From Colletes latitarsis (lineage: Eukaryota; Arthropoda; Insecta; Hymenoptera; Colletidae), in assembly GCF_051014445.1 (NCBI RefSeq), contig NW_027488368.1, positions 5,208,001-5,272,000 on the forward strand: DNA of 64,000 bases, read 5' to 3'. The position numbers and the translations under genes are program-made. Position 1 is the first letter of the stretch. Every line of letters begins with the position of its first letter. Below the pieces are notes generated by a model, which was given only the letters and a program-made list of their open reading frames with translations, was not told the DNA's origin and did not search any database. Below are positions 23,800-34,427 of the stretch, piece by piece.

Positions 23800-26700
23800 A
23801 CATTTTAGAGGATAACGCCGGTTGTGTCTCGGGTAGGTCTGGGATTTGTGCTCATCTAACACGTACTTACACGTTTTTCGCATACTTGTTGGCCAGATCC
23901 TGGCCTTTTTCTGGTTTGGATCACGTAGTAATGTGGTGCCACACTGAAACAGTCAATAGAAGCTGGTTGCGATCAGTGTTTTAGAGGATAACGCTGGTTA
24001 TGTCTGAGTTAGTTCTGGTATTTGCAATCATCTGGCTCATACAATCGCGTTTTTCGCATACTTGTTGGCCAGATCCTGGGCTTTTTCTGGTTTGGATCAC
24101 GTAGTAATGCAGTACCACACCGAAACAGTCAATTAAACCTGGTTGCGATTAATATTTTAGAGGATAGCGCCGGTTATGTCTCGGTTCGGTCTAGTATTTG
24201 CCCTCATCTGGCGCGTACTTTCGCATTTTTCGCATTCTTGTTGGCCAGATCCTGGGCTTTTTCTGGTTTGGATCACGTAGTTATGCAGTACCACACCGAA
24301 ACAGTCAATTAAACCTGGTTGCGATTAATATTTTAGAGGATAACTCTGGTTATGTCAGGGTTAGTTCTGGTATTTGCAATCATCTGGCTCATACTTTCGC
24401 ATTTTTCGCATACTTGTTGGCCAGATCCTGGCCTTTTTCTGGTTTGGATCACTTAGTAATGCGGTACCACACCGAAACAGTCAATTAAACCAGGTTGCGA
24501 TTAATATTTTAGAGGATAACGCCGGTTATGTCTCGGTTAGGTCTGGGATTTGCCCTCATCTGGCTCGAACTTTCGCATTTTTCGCATACTTGTTAGCCAG
24601 ATCCTGGGTTTTTTCTGGTTTGGATCCCGCAGTAATGTGGTTCCCCAACGAAACAGTCAATTAAACCTGGTTGCGATTAATATTTTAGAGGATAACGCCG
24701 GTTATGTCTCGGTTAGGTCTGGGATTTGCCCTCATCTGGATCGTACTTTCGCATTTTTTGCATACTTGTTAGCCAGATCCTGGCCTCTTTCTGGTTTGGA
24801 TCATCGTAGCAATGCGGTACCACACCGAAACAGTCAATTATACCTGGTTGCGATTAATATTTTAGGGGATAACGCCGGTTTTGTCTGGGTTAGGTCTGGT
24901 ACTTGCCCTCATCTGGCTCGAACTTTCGCATTTTTCTCATACTTGTTGGCCAGATCCTGGGCTTTATCTGGTTTGGATCACGTAGTAATGAGGTTCCACA
25001 CCGAAACAGTCAATTAAACTGGTTGCGATTAATATTTTAGAGGATAACGCCGGTTATGTCTCGGTTAGGTCTGGTATTTGCCCTCATCTGGCGCGTACTT
25101 TCGCATTTTTCGCATTCTTGTTGGCCAGATCCTGGCCTCTTTCTGGTTTGGATCACGTAGTAATGCGGTACCACACCGAAACAGTCAATTAAACCTGGTT
25201 GCGAATAATATTTTAGAGGATAACGCCGGTTATGTCTCGGTTAGGTCTGGGATTTGCCCTCATCTGGCTCGTACTTTCGCGTTTTTCGCATACTTGTTGG
25301 CCAGATCCTGGCCTTTTTCTGGTTTGGATCACGTAGTAATGTGGTACCACACTGAAACAGTCAATAAAAGCTGGTTCCGATTAGTATTTTAGAGGATAAC
25401 GCTTGTTATGTCTGGGATAGTTCTGGTATTTGCAATCATGTGGCTCATACTTTCGCGTTTTTCGCATTCTTGTTGGCCAGATCCTGGGTTTTTTCTGGTT
25501 TGGATCCCGTCGCAATGTGGTGCCACACCGAAACAGTCAATTAAACCTGGTTGCGATTAATATTTTAGACGATAACGCCGGTTATGTCTCGGTTAGGTCT
25601 GGCATTTGTCCTCATCTGGCTCGTACTTTCGCACTTTTCGCAAACTTGTTGGCCAGATCCTGGGCTTTTTCTTGTTTGGATCACGTAGTAATGTGGTACC
25701 ACACTGTCAATAGAAGCTGGTTCCACTTAAAACTTTAGAGGATAACGCTGGTTATGCCTGGGTTAGTTCTGGTATTTGCAACCATCTGGCTCATACTTTC
25801 GCGTTTTTCGCATACTCGTTGGCCTGATCCTGGGTTTTTTCTGGTTTGGATCCCGTCGCAATGTGGTGCCACACCGAAACAGTCAATTAAACCTGGTTGC
25901 GATTAATAGTTTAGAGGATAATGCCGGTTATGTCTAGTTTAGGTCTGGTATTTGCCCTCATCTCGCTCGTACTTCCGCATTTTTCGCTTACTTGTTGCCC
26001 TGATCCTAGCCTTTTTACGGTTTGGATCACGTAGTAATGCGGTACCACACCGAAACACCCAATTAAACCTGGTTGCGATAAATATTTTTGAGGATAAGGC
26101 CGGTTATGTCACGGTTAGGTCTGTGATATGCCCTCATCTGCCTCGTACTATCGCACTTTTCGCATACTTGTTGGCCAGATCCTGGGCTTTTTCTTGTTTG
26201 GATCACGTAGTAATGTGGTACCACACTGTCAATAAAAGCTGGTTCCGCTTAGTACTTTAGAGGATAACGCTGGTTATGCCTGGGTTAGTTCTGGTATTTG
26301 CAACAATCTGGCTCATACTTTCGCGTTTTTCGCATACTCGTTGGCCAGATCCTGGGCTTTTTCTGATTTGGATCCCGTAGTAATGTGGTACCACACCGAA
26401 ACAGTCAATTAAACCTGGTTGCGATTAATATTTTAGAGGATAACTCCGGTTATGTCTCGGTTAGGTCTGGCATTTGTCCTCATCTGGCTCGTACTTTCGC
26501 ATTTTTCGCATACCTGTTGGCCACATCCTGGCCTTCTTCTGGCTTCGACCACGCAGTAAAGTGGTACCACACTGAAACAGTCAATAGAAGCTGGTTCCGA
26601 TTAGTATTTTAGAGGATAACGCTGGTTAAGTCTGGGATAGTTCTGGTATTTGCAATCATCTGGCTCATGCTTTCTCGTTTTTCTCATAGTTGTTGGCCAG

Positions 26701-28550
26701 ATCCTGGGCTTTTTCCGGTTTGGATCACGTAGTATTGTGGTACCACACCGAAACAGTCAATTAAACCTGGTTGCGGTTAATATTTTAGAGGATAACGCCG
26801 GTTATGTCTAGGCTAGGTCTGGGATTTGCCCTCATCTGCCTCGTACTTCGCACTTTTCGCATACTTGTTGGCCAGATCCTGGGCTTTTTCTTGTTTGGAT
26901 CACGTAGTAATGTGGTACCACACTGTCAATAAAAGCTGGTTCCGCTAAGTACTTTAGAGGATAACGCTGGTTATGCCTGGGTTAGTTCTGCTATTTGCAA
27001 TCATCTGGCTCATACTTTCGCGTTTTTCGCATACTTGTTGGCCAGATCCTGGGTTTTTTCTGGTTTGGATCCCGTCGCAATGTGGTTCCACACCGAAACA
27101 GTCAATTAAACCTGGTTGCGATTAATATTTTAGAGGATAATACCCGGTTATGTCTAGTTTAGGTCTGGTATTTGTCCTCATCTCGCTCTTACTTCCGCAT
27201 TTTTCGCTTACTTGTTGGCCGGATCCTAGCCTTTTTACGGTTTGGATCACGTAGTGATGCGGTACCTCACTGAAACAGTCAATTAAACCTGGTCGCGATA
27301 AATATTTGAGAGGATAAGGCCGGTTATGTCACGGTTAGGTCTGTGATTTGCCCTCATCTGCCTCGTACTATCGCACTTTTCGCATACTTGTTGGCCAGAT
27401 CCCGGGCTTTTTCTTGTTTGGATCACGTAGTAATGTGCTACCACACTGTCAATAAAAGCTGGTTCCGCTTAGTACTTTAGAGGATAACGCTGGTTATGCC
27501 TGTGTTAGTTCTGGTATTTGCAATCATCTGGCTCATACTTTCGCGTTTTTCGCATACTTGTTGACCAGATCCTGGGTTTTTTCTGGTTTGGATCCCGTAG
27601 TAATGAGGTTCCACACCGAAACAGTCAATTAAACTGGTTGCGATTAATATTTTAGAGGATAATGCCGGTTATGTCTCGGGTAGGTCTGGGATATGTCCTC
27701 ATCTGGCTCGTACTTTCGCGTTTATAGCATAATTGTTGGCCAGATCCTGGCCTTTTTCTGGTTTGGACCACGTAGTAAAGTGGAACCACACTGAAACAGT
27801 CAATAGAATCTGGTTCCGAATAGTATTTTAGAGGATAACGCTGGTTATGTCTGGGTTAGTTCTGGTATTTGAAATCATCTGGCTCATACATTCGCGTTTT
27901 TCGCATTCTTGTTGGCCAGATCCTGGGCTTTTTCTGGTTTGGCTCACGTAGTATTGTGGTACCACACCGAAACAGTCAATTAAACCTGGTTGCGATTAAT
28001 ATTCTAGAGGATAACGCCGGTTATGTCACGGTTAGGTCTGGGCTGTGCCCTCATCTGCCTCGTACTTTCGCACTTTTCGCATACTTGTTGGCCAGATCCT
28101 GGTTTTTTTCTGTTTTGGATCCCGTAGTAATGAGGTTCCTCACCGAAATAGTCAATTTAACTGGTTGCGATTAATATTTTAGAGAATAACGCCGGTTATG
28201 TCTCGGGTAGGTCTGGGATTTGTTCTCATCTGGTTCGTACGTTTGCGTTTTTCGCATACTTATTGGCCAGATCCTGGCCTTTTTCTGGTTTGGATCCCGT
28301 AGTAATGTGGTTCCAGGCCGAAACAGTCAATTAAACCTTGTTGCGATTAATATTTTAGAGGATAACGCCGGTTATGTCTCGGTTAGGTCTGGCATTTGTC
28401 CTCATCTGGCTCGTACTTTCGCGTTTTTCGCATACATGTTGGCCAGATCCTGGCCCTTTTCTGCCTCGGATCCCGTAGTAATGAGAGACCACACCGAAAC
28501 AGTCAATTAAACTGGTTGCGATTAATATTTTAGAGGATACCGCCGGTTAT
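23800..28550 (+). repeat. Region B: divergent transition zone
   Basis: Monomers here carry more private substitutions and small indels than those to the left, for example GCTCATCTAACACGTAC near 23,850, CCTCGTACTTCGCAC near 26,840 and ATATTTTTGAGG near 26,085. From about 25,690 the 6-bp-shorter subtype appears (CACACTGTCAATA in place of CACACTGAAACAGTCAATA), and from about 27,620 the AAACTGGTTGCG 175-bp subtype becomes regular. It forms the boundary between the region-A monomer set and the shorter subtypes that dominate to the right. Confidence 0.65.
25400..26490 (+). repeat. Block shared with 47,572-48,663 and about 43.4-44.3 kb
   Basis: About six monomers match 47,572-48,663 at 22,172 bp. 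They are followed in the same order by TTAGACGATAACGCC, the GATCCCGTCGCAATG monomer, AATAGTTTAGAGG and the ACACCCAATTAAACC monomer. A third version lies near 43.4-44.3 kb, 4364 bp before the second. The two right-hand copies share a 1-bp insertion (TTTTTCTGCTTAC) that this copy lacks, so they are the closer pair. Confidence 0.78.
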
Positions 28551-28569
28551 GTCTCGGTTAGGTCTGGGG

Positions 28570-30047
28570 TTTGCGCCCATATACGTCATACTATCGCACT
28601 TTTCGCATACTTGTTGGCCAGATCCTGGGCTTTTTGTTGTTTGGATCACGTAGTAATGTGGTACCACACTGTCAATAAAAGCTGGTTCCGCTTAGTATTT
28701 TAGAGGATAACGCTGGTTATGCCTGGGTTAGGTCTGGTATTTGCCCACATCTGGCACGTACTTTCGCATTATTCGCATACTTGTTGCCCAGATCCTGGCC
28801 TTTTTCTGGTTTGGATCCCGTAGTAATGAGGTTCCACACCGAAACAGACAATTAAACTGGTTGCGATTAATATCTAAGAGGATAACGCCAGTTATGTCTC
28901 GGTTAGGTCTGGGAATTGCGCCCATATACGTCATACTATCGCACTTTTCGCATACTTGTTGGCCAGATCCTGGGCTTTTTGTTGTTTGGATCACGTAGTA
29001 ATGTGGTACCACACTGTCAATAAAAGCTGGTTCCGCTTAGTATTTTAGAGGATAACGCTGGTTATGCCTGGGTTAGGTCTGGTATTTGCCCACATCTGGC
29101 ACGTACTTTCGCGTTTTTCGCATACATGTTGGCCAGATCTTGGCCCTTTTCTGCTTCGGATCCCGTAGTAATGAGAGACCACACCGAAACAGTCAATTAA
29201 ACTGGTTGCGATTAATATTTTGGAGGATACCGCCGGTTATGTCTCGGTTAGGTCTGGGATTTGCGCCCATATACGTCATACTATCGCACTTTTCGCATAC
29301 TTGTTGGTCAGATCCTGGGCTTTTTGTTGTTTGGATCACGTAGTAATGTGGTACCACACTGTCAATAAAAGCTGGTTCCGCTTAGTATTTTAGAGGATAA
29401 CGCTGGTTATGCCTGGGTTAGGTCTGGTATTTGCCCACATCTGGCACGTACTTTCGCATTATTCGCATATTTGTTGCCCAGATCCTGGCCTTTTTCTGGT
29501 TTGGATCCCGTAGTAATGAGGTTCCACACCGAAACAGACAATTAAACTGGTTGCGATTAATATTTAAGAGGATAACGCCAGTTATGTCTCGGTTAGGTCT
29601 GGGATTTGCGCCCATATACGTCATACTATCGCACTTTTCGCATACTTGTTGGCCAGATCCTGGGCTTTTTGTTGTTTGGATCACGTAGTAATGTGGTACC
29701 ACACTGTGAATAAAAGCTGGTTCCGCTTAGTATTTTAGAGGATAACGCTGGTTATGCCTGGGTTAGGTCTGGTATTTGCCCACATCTGGCACGTACTTTC
29801 GCATTATTCGCATACTTGTTGGCCAGATCCTGGCCTTTTTCTGGTTTGGATCCCGTAGTAATGAGGTTCCACACCGAAACAGACAATTAAACTGGTTGCG
29901 ATTAATATTTAAGAGGATAACGCCAGTTATGTCTAGGGTAGGTCTGGGATTTGTCATCATCTGGCTCGTACTTCCGCGTTTATCGCATACTTGTTGGTCA
30001 GATCCTGGCCTTTTTCTGCTTTGGATCCCGTAGTAATGAGAGTCCAC
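28570..30047 (+). repeat. 345-bp dimer repeats, four in tandem
   Basis: Equivalent points at 28,741, 29,086, 29,431 and 29,776 are exactly 345 bp apart. Each dimer joins a 175-bp monomer containing CCCATATACGTCATACTATC to a shorter monomer of about 170 bp with CACACTGTCAATAAAAGC. The second dimer carries a CTTCGGATCCCG and GAGAGACCACACC variant. This is the clearest short higher-order repeat in the window. Confidence 0.88.
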
Positions 30048-31025
30048 ACCGAAACAGTCAATTAAACTGGTTGCGGTTAATACTTTAGAGGATAACGCCG
30101 GTTATGTCTGGGTTAGGTCTGGTATTTGCCCTCATCTGGCACGTACTTTCGCATTATTCGCATACTTGTTGGCCAGATCCTGGCCTCTTTCAGGTTTGGA
30201 TCATCGTAGCAAGGCGGTACCACGCCGAAACAGTCAATTATACCTGGTTGCGATTAATATTTTAGGGGATAACGCCGGTTACGTCTCGGTTAGGTCTGGG
30301 ATTTTCCCTCATCAGGCTCGTACTTTCGCATTTTTCGCATTGTTGTTGGCCCGATCCTGGGCTTTTTCTGGTTTGGATCACGTAGTAATGTGGTACCACA
30401 CTGAAACAGTCAATAAAAGCTGGTTCCGATTAGTATTTTAGAGGATAACGCTGGTTATGTCTGTGTTAGTTCTGGTATTTGCAATCATCTGGCTCATACT
30501 TTCGCGTTTTTCGCACACTTGTTGGCCAGACCCTGGCCCTTTTCTGGTTTGGATCACGTAGTAATGTGGTACCACACTGAAACAGTCAACAGAGGCTGGT
30601 TCCGATAAGTATCTTAGAGGATAACGCTGGTTACGTCTGGGTTAGTTCTGGTATTTGCTATCATCTGGCACATACTTTCGCGTTTTTCGCATACTTGTTG
30701 GCCAGATCCTCGGCTTTTTCTGGTTTGGATCACGTAGTAATGTGGTACCACACTGAAGCTGTCAAGTAAACCTGGTTGCTATTAATATTTTAGAGGATAA
30801 CGCCGGTTATGTCTGTGTTAGTTCTGGTATTCGCAATCATCTGGCTCATACTTTCGCGTTTTTCGCTTACTTGATGGCCTGATCCTAGCCTTTTTCTGGT
30901 TCGGATCACGTAGTAATGTGGTAACACACTGAAACGGTCAATAGAAGCTGGTTCCGATTAGTATTTTAGAGGATAACGCTGGTTATGTCTGGGTTAGTTC
31001 TGGTATATGCTATAATCTGGCATAT

Positions 31026-31220
31026 ACTTTCGCGTTTTTCGCATACTTGTTGGCCAGATCCTGGGCTTTTTCTGGTTTGGATCACGTAGTAATGTGGTAC
31101 CACACTGAAACAGTCAATAGAATCTGGTTCCGATTAGTATTTTGGAGGATAACGCTGATTATGTCTGGGTTAGTTCTGGTATTTGAAATCATCTGGCTCA
31201 TAAATTCACATCTGGCACGT
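31026..31220 (+). repeat. Abnormal 195-bp monomer
   Basis: The distance between successive ACTTTCGC starts (31,026 and 31,221) is 195 bp. Near 31,200 the sequence reads GGCTCATAAATTCACATCTGG, so one monomer's CTCATAAATTC is joined to another's CACATCTGGCACGTAC. This is a recombination join between out-of-register monomers that left about 19 extra bases. The intact parent-type reading CTCATAAATTCGCG is present near 41,790. Confidence 0.85.
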
Positions 31221-33210
31221 ACTTTCGCATTTTTCGCATTGTTGTTGGCCCGATCCTGGGCTTTTTCTGGTTTGGATCACGTAGTAATGTGGTACCACAC
31301 TGAAACAGTCAATAAAAGCTGGTTCCGATTAGTATTTTAGAGGATAACGCTGGTTATGTCTGTGTTAGTTCTGGTATTTGCAATCATCTGGCTCATACTT
31401 TCGCGTTTTTCGCACACTTGTTGGCCAGACCCTGGCCCTTTTCTGGTTTGGATCACGTAGTAATGTGGTACCACACTGAAACAGTCAGCAGAAGCTGGTT
31501 CCGATAAGTATCTTAGAGGATAACGCTGGTTACGTCTGGGTTAGTTCTGGTATTTGCTATCATCTGGCACATACTTTCGCGTTTTTCGCATACTTGTTGG
31601 CCAGATCCTCGGCTTTTTCTGGTTTGGATCACGTAGTAATGTGGTACCACACTGAAGCTGTCAAGTAAACCTGGTTGCTATTAATATTTTAGAGGATAAC
31701 GCCGGTTATGTCTGTGTTAGTTCTGGTATTTGCAATCATCTGGCTCATACTTTCGCGTTTTTCGCTTACTTGATGGCCTGATCCTAGCCTTTTTCTGGTT
31801 CGGATCACGTAGTAATGTGGTAACACACTGAAACGGTCAATAGAAGCTGGTTCCGATTAGTATTTTAGAGGATAACGCTGGTTATGTCTGGGTTAGTTCT
31901 GGTATATGCTATAATCTGGCATATACTTTCGCGTTTTTCGCATACTTGTTGGTCAGATCCTGGGCTTTTTCTGGTTTGGATCACGTAGTAATGTGGTACC
32001 ACACTGAAACAGTCAATTAAACCTGGTTTCGATTAGTTTTATAGAGGATAACACCGGTTATGTCTCGGTTAGGTCTGGCATTTGTCCTCATCTGGCTCGT
32101 ACTTTCGCGTTTTTCGCATACATGTTGGCCAGATCCTGGCCCTTTTCTGCTTCGGATCCCGTAGTAATGAGAGACCACACCGAAACAGTCAATTAAACTG
32201 GTTGCGATTAATATTTTGGAGGATACCGCCGGTTATGTCTCGGTTAGGTCTGGGATTTGCGCCAATATACGTCATACTATCGCACTTTTCGCATACTTGT
32301 TGGTCAGATCCTGGGCTTTTTGTTGTTTGGATCACGTAGTAATGTGGTACCACACTGTCAATAAAAGCTGGTTCCGCTTAGTATTTTAGAGGATAACGCT
32401 GGTTATGCCTGGGTTAGGTCTGGTATTTGCCCACATCTGGCACGTACTTTCGCATTTTTCGCATTGTTGTTGGCCCGATCCTGGGCTTTTTCTGGTTTGG
32501 ATCACGTAGTAATGTGGTACCACACTGAAACAGTCAATAAAAGCTGGTTCCGATTAGTATTTTAGAGGATAACGCTGGTTATGTCTGTGTTAGTTCTGGT
32601 ATTTGCAATCATCTGGCTCATACTTTCGCGTTTTTCGCACACTTGTTGGCCAGACCCTGGCCCTTTTCTGGTTTGGATCACGTAGTAATGTGGTACCACA
32701 CTGAAACAGTCAGCAGAAGCTGGTTCCGATAAGTATCTTAGAGGATAACGCTGGTTACGTCTGGGTTAGTTCTGGTATTTGCTATCATCTGGCACATACT
32801 TTCGCGTTTTTCGCATACTGGTTGGCCAGATCCTCGGCTTTTTCTGGTTTGGATCACGTAGTAATGTGGTACCACACTGAAGCTGTCAAGTAAACCTGGT
32901 TGCTATTAATATTTTAGAGGATAACGCCGGTTATGTCTGTGTTAGTTCTGGTATTTGCAATCATCTGGCTCATACTTTCGCGTTTTTCGCTTACTTGATG
33001 GCCTGATCCTAGCCTTTTTCTGGTTCGGATCACGTAGTAATGTGGTAACACACTGAAACGGTCAATAGAAGCTGGTTCCGATTAGTATTTTAGAGGATAA
33101 CGCTGGTTATGTCTGGGTTAGTTCTGGTATATGCTATAATCTGGCATATACTTTCGCGTTTTTCGCATACTTGTTGGCCAGATCCTGGGCTTTTTCTGGT
33201 TTGGACCACG
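31205..33210 (+). repeat. 7-mer higher-order repeat, 1225-bp shift
   Basis: 31,205 to about 31,985 recurs at 32,430 to about 33,210, with matching points 31,360/32,585 (CTGTGTTAGTTC). Marker monomers in order carry CGCACACTTGTTGG, CAGCAGAAGC with AAGTATCTTAG, CACTGAAGCTGTCAAG, CTTACTTGATGGCCTG and ATATGCTATAATCTGG. The same 1225-bp spacing recurs at 35,276/36,501. Confidence 0.85.
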
Positions 33211-33495
33211 TAGTATTGTGGTACCACACCGAAACAGTCAATTAAACCTGTTTACGATTAATATTTTAGAGGATAACGCCGGTTATGTCACGGTTAGGTC
33301 TGGGCTTTGCCCTCATCTGCCTCCTACTTTCGCACTTTTCGCATACATGTTGGCCAGATCCTGGGCTTCTTCTGCTTTGGATCACGTAGTGATGTGGTAC
33401 CACACTGTCAATTAAAGCTGGTTCTGCTTAGTATTTCAGAGGATAACGCTGGTTATGCCTGGGTTAGTTCTGGTATTTGCAATCATCTGGCTCAT

Positions 33496-33566
33496 ACTTT
33501 CGCGTATATGAGGATAACGCCGGTTATGTCACGGTTAGCTCTGGGCTTTGCCCTCATCTGGCTCGT
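33496..33566 (+). repeat. Truncated 71-bp monomer
   Basis: Successive ACTTTCGC starts are only 71 bp apart. CTTTCGCGTATATGAGGATAAC shows that about 104 bp, from the T-rich run to the AT-rich stretch, is missing and replaced by ATAT. The TTTCGC start and the ATAAC/GTTAT dyad survive, while the GGCCAG dyad and the KpnI palindrome are lost. Confidence 0.9.
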
Positions 33567-34427
33567 ACTTTCGCGTTTATCGCATACTTGTTGGTCAGAT
33601 CCTGGCCTTTTTCTGCTTTGGATCCCGTAGTAATGAGAGTCCACACCGAAACAGTCAATTAAACTGGTTGCGATTAATACTTTAGAGGATAACGCCGGTT
33701 ATGTCTGGGTTAGGTCTGGTATTTGCCCTCATCTGGCACGTACTTTCGCATTATTCGCATACTTGTTGGCCAGATCCTGGCCTCTTTCTGGTTTGGATCA
33801 TCGTAGCAAGGCGGTTCCACACCGAAACAGTCAATTATACCTGGTTGCGATTAATATTTTAGGGGATAACGCCGGTTACGTCTCGATTAGGTCTGGGATT
33901 TTCCCTCATCAGGCTCGTACTTTCGCATTTTTCGCATTGTTATTGGCCCGATCCTGGGCTTTTTCTGGTTTGGATCACGTAGTAATGTGGTACCACACTG
34001 AAACAGTCAATAAAAGCTGGTTCCGATAAGTATCTTAGAGGATAACGCTGGTTACGTCTGGGTTAGTTCTGGTATTTGCTATCATCTGGCACATACTTTC
34101 GCGTTTTTCGCATACTTGTTGGCCAGATCCTCGGCTTTTTCTGGTTTGGATCACGTAGTAATGTGGTACCACACTGAAGCTGTCAAGTAAACCTGGTTGC
34201 TATTAATATTTTAGAGGATAACGCCGGTTATGTCTGTGTTAGTTCTGGTATTTGCAATCATCTGGCTCATACTTTCGCGTTTTTCGCTTACTTGATGGCC
34301 TGATCCTAGCCTTTTTCTGGTTCGGATCACGTAGTAATGTGGTACCACACTGAAACAGTCAATTAAACCTGGTTTCGATTAGTATTATAGAGGATAACAC
34401 CGGTTATGTCTCGGTTAGGTCTGGCAT

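Larger units (their letters stand above)
1..23800 (+). repeat. Region A: 176-bp-monomer domain with interleaved higher-order copies
   Basis: Monomers are mostly 176 bp and close to the consensus. Diagnostic subtypes are found only or mainly here. One is the CATTAAAAGCATGTGCCG monomer (near 1, 1236, 8452, 13,203, 14,788, 15,848, 19,197; the related ATGTTCCG or ACGTTCCG form near 4,400, 5,984, 6,513, 10,036, 11,788). Another is the +2 CACACATCG monomer. A third is a GCGGATAACGCCGG monomer. Blocks of several monomers recur at displacements of 1059-14,788 bp in mixed order, so the domain is a mosaic and not one simple higher-order repeat. The right edge is gradual. Confidence 0.75.

Noticed and set aside
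31010..31022. TATGCTATAATCTGG resembling a bacterial -10 element
   Set aside because: It is a substitution variant of the monomer's TTTGCTATCATCTGG, repeats with the higher-order unit, and has no gene downstream.
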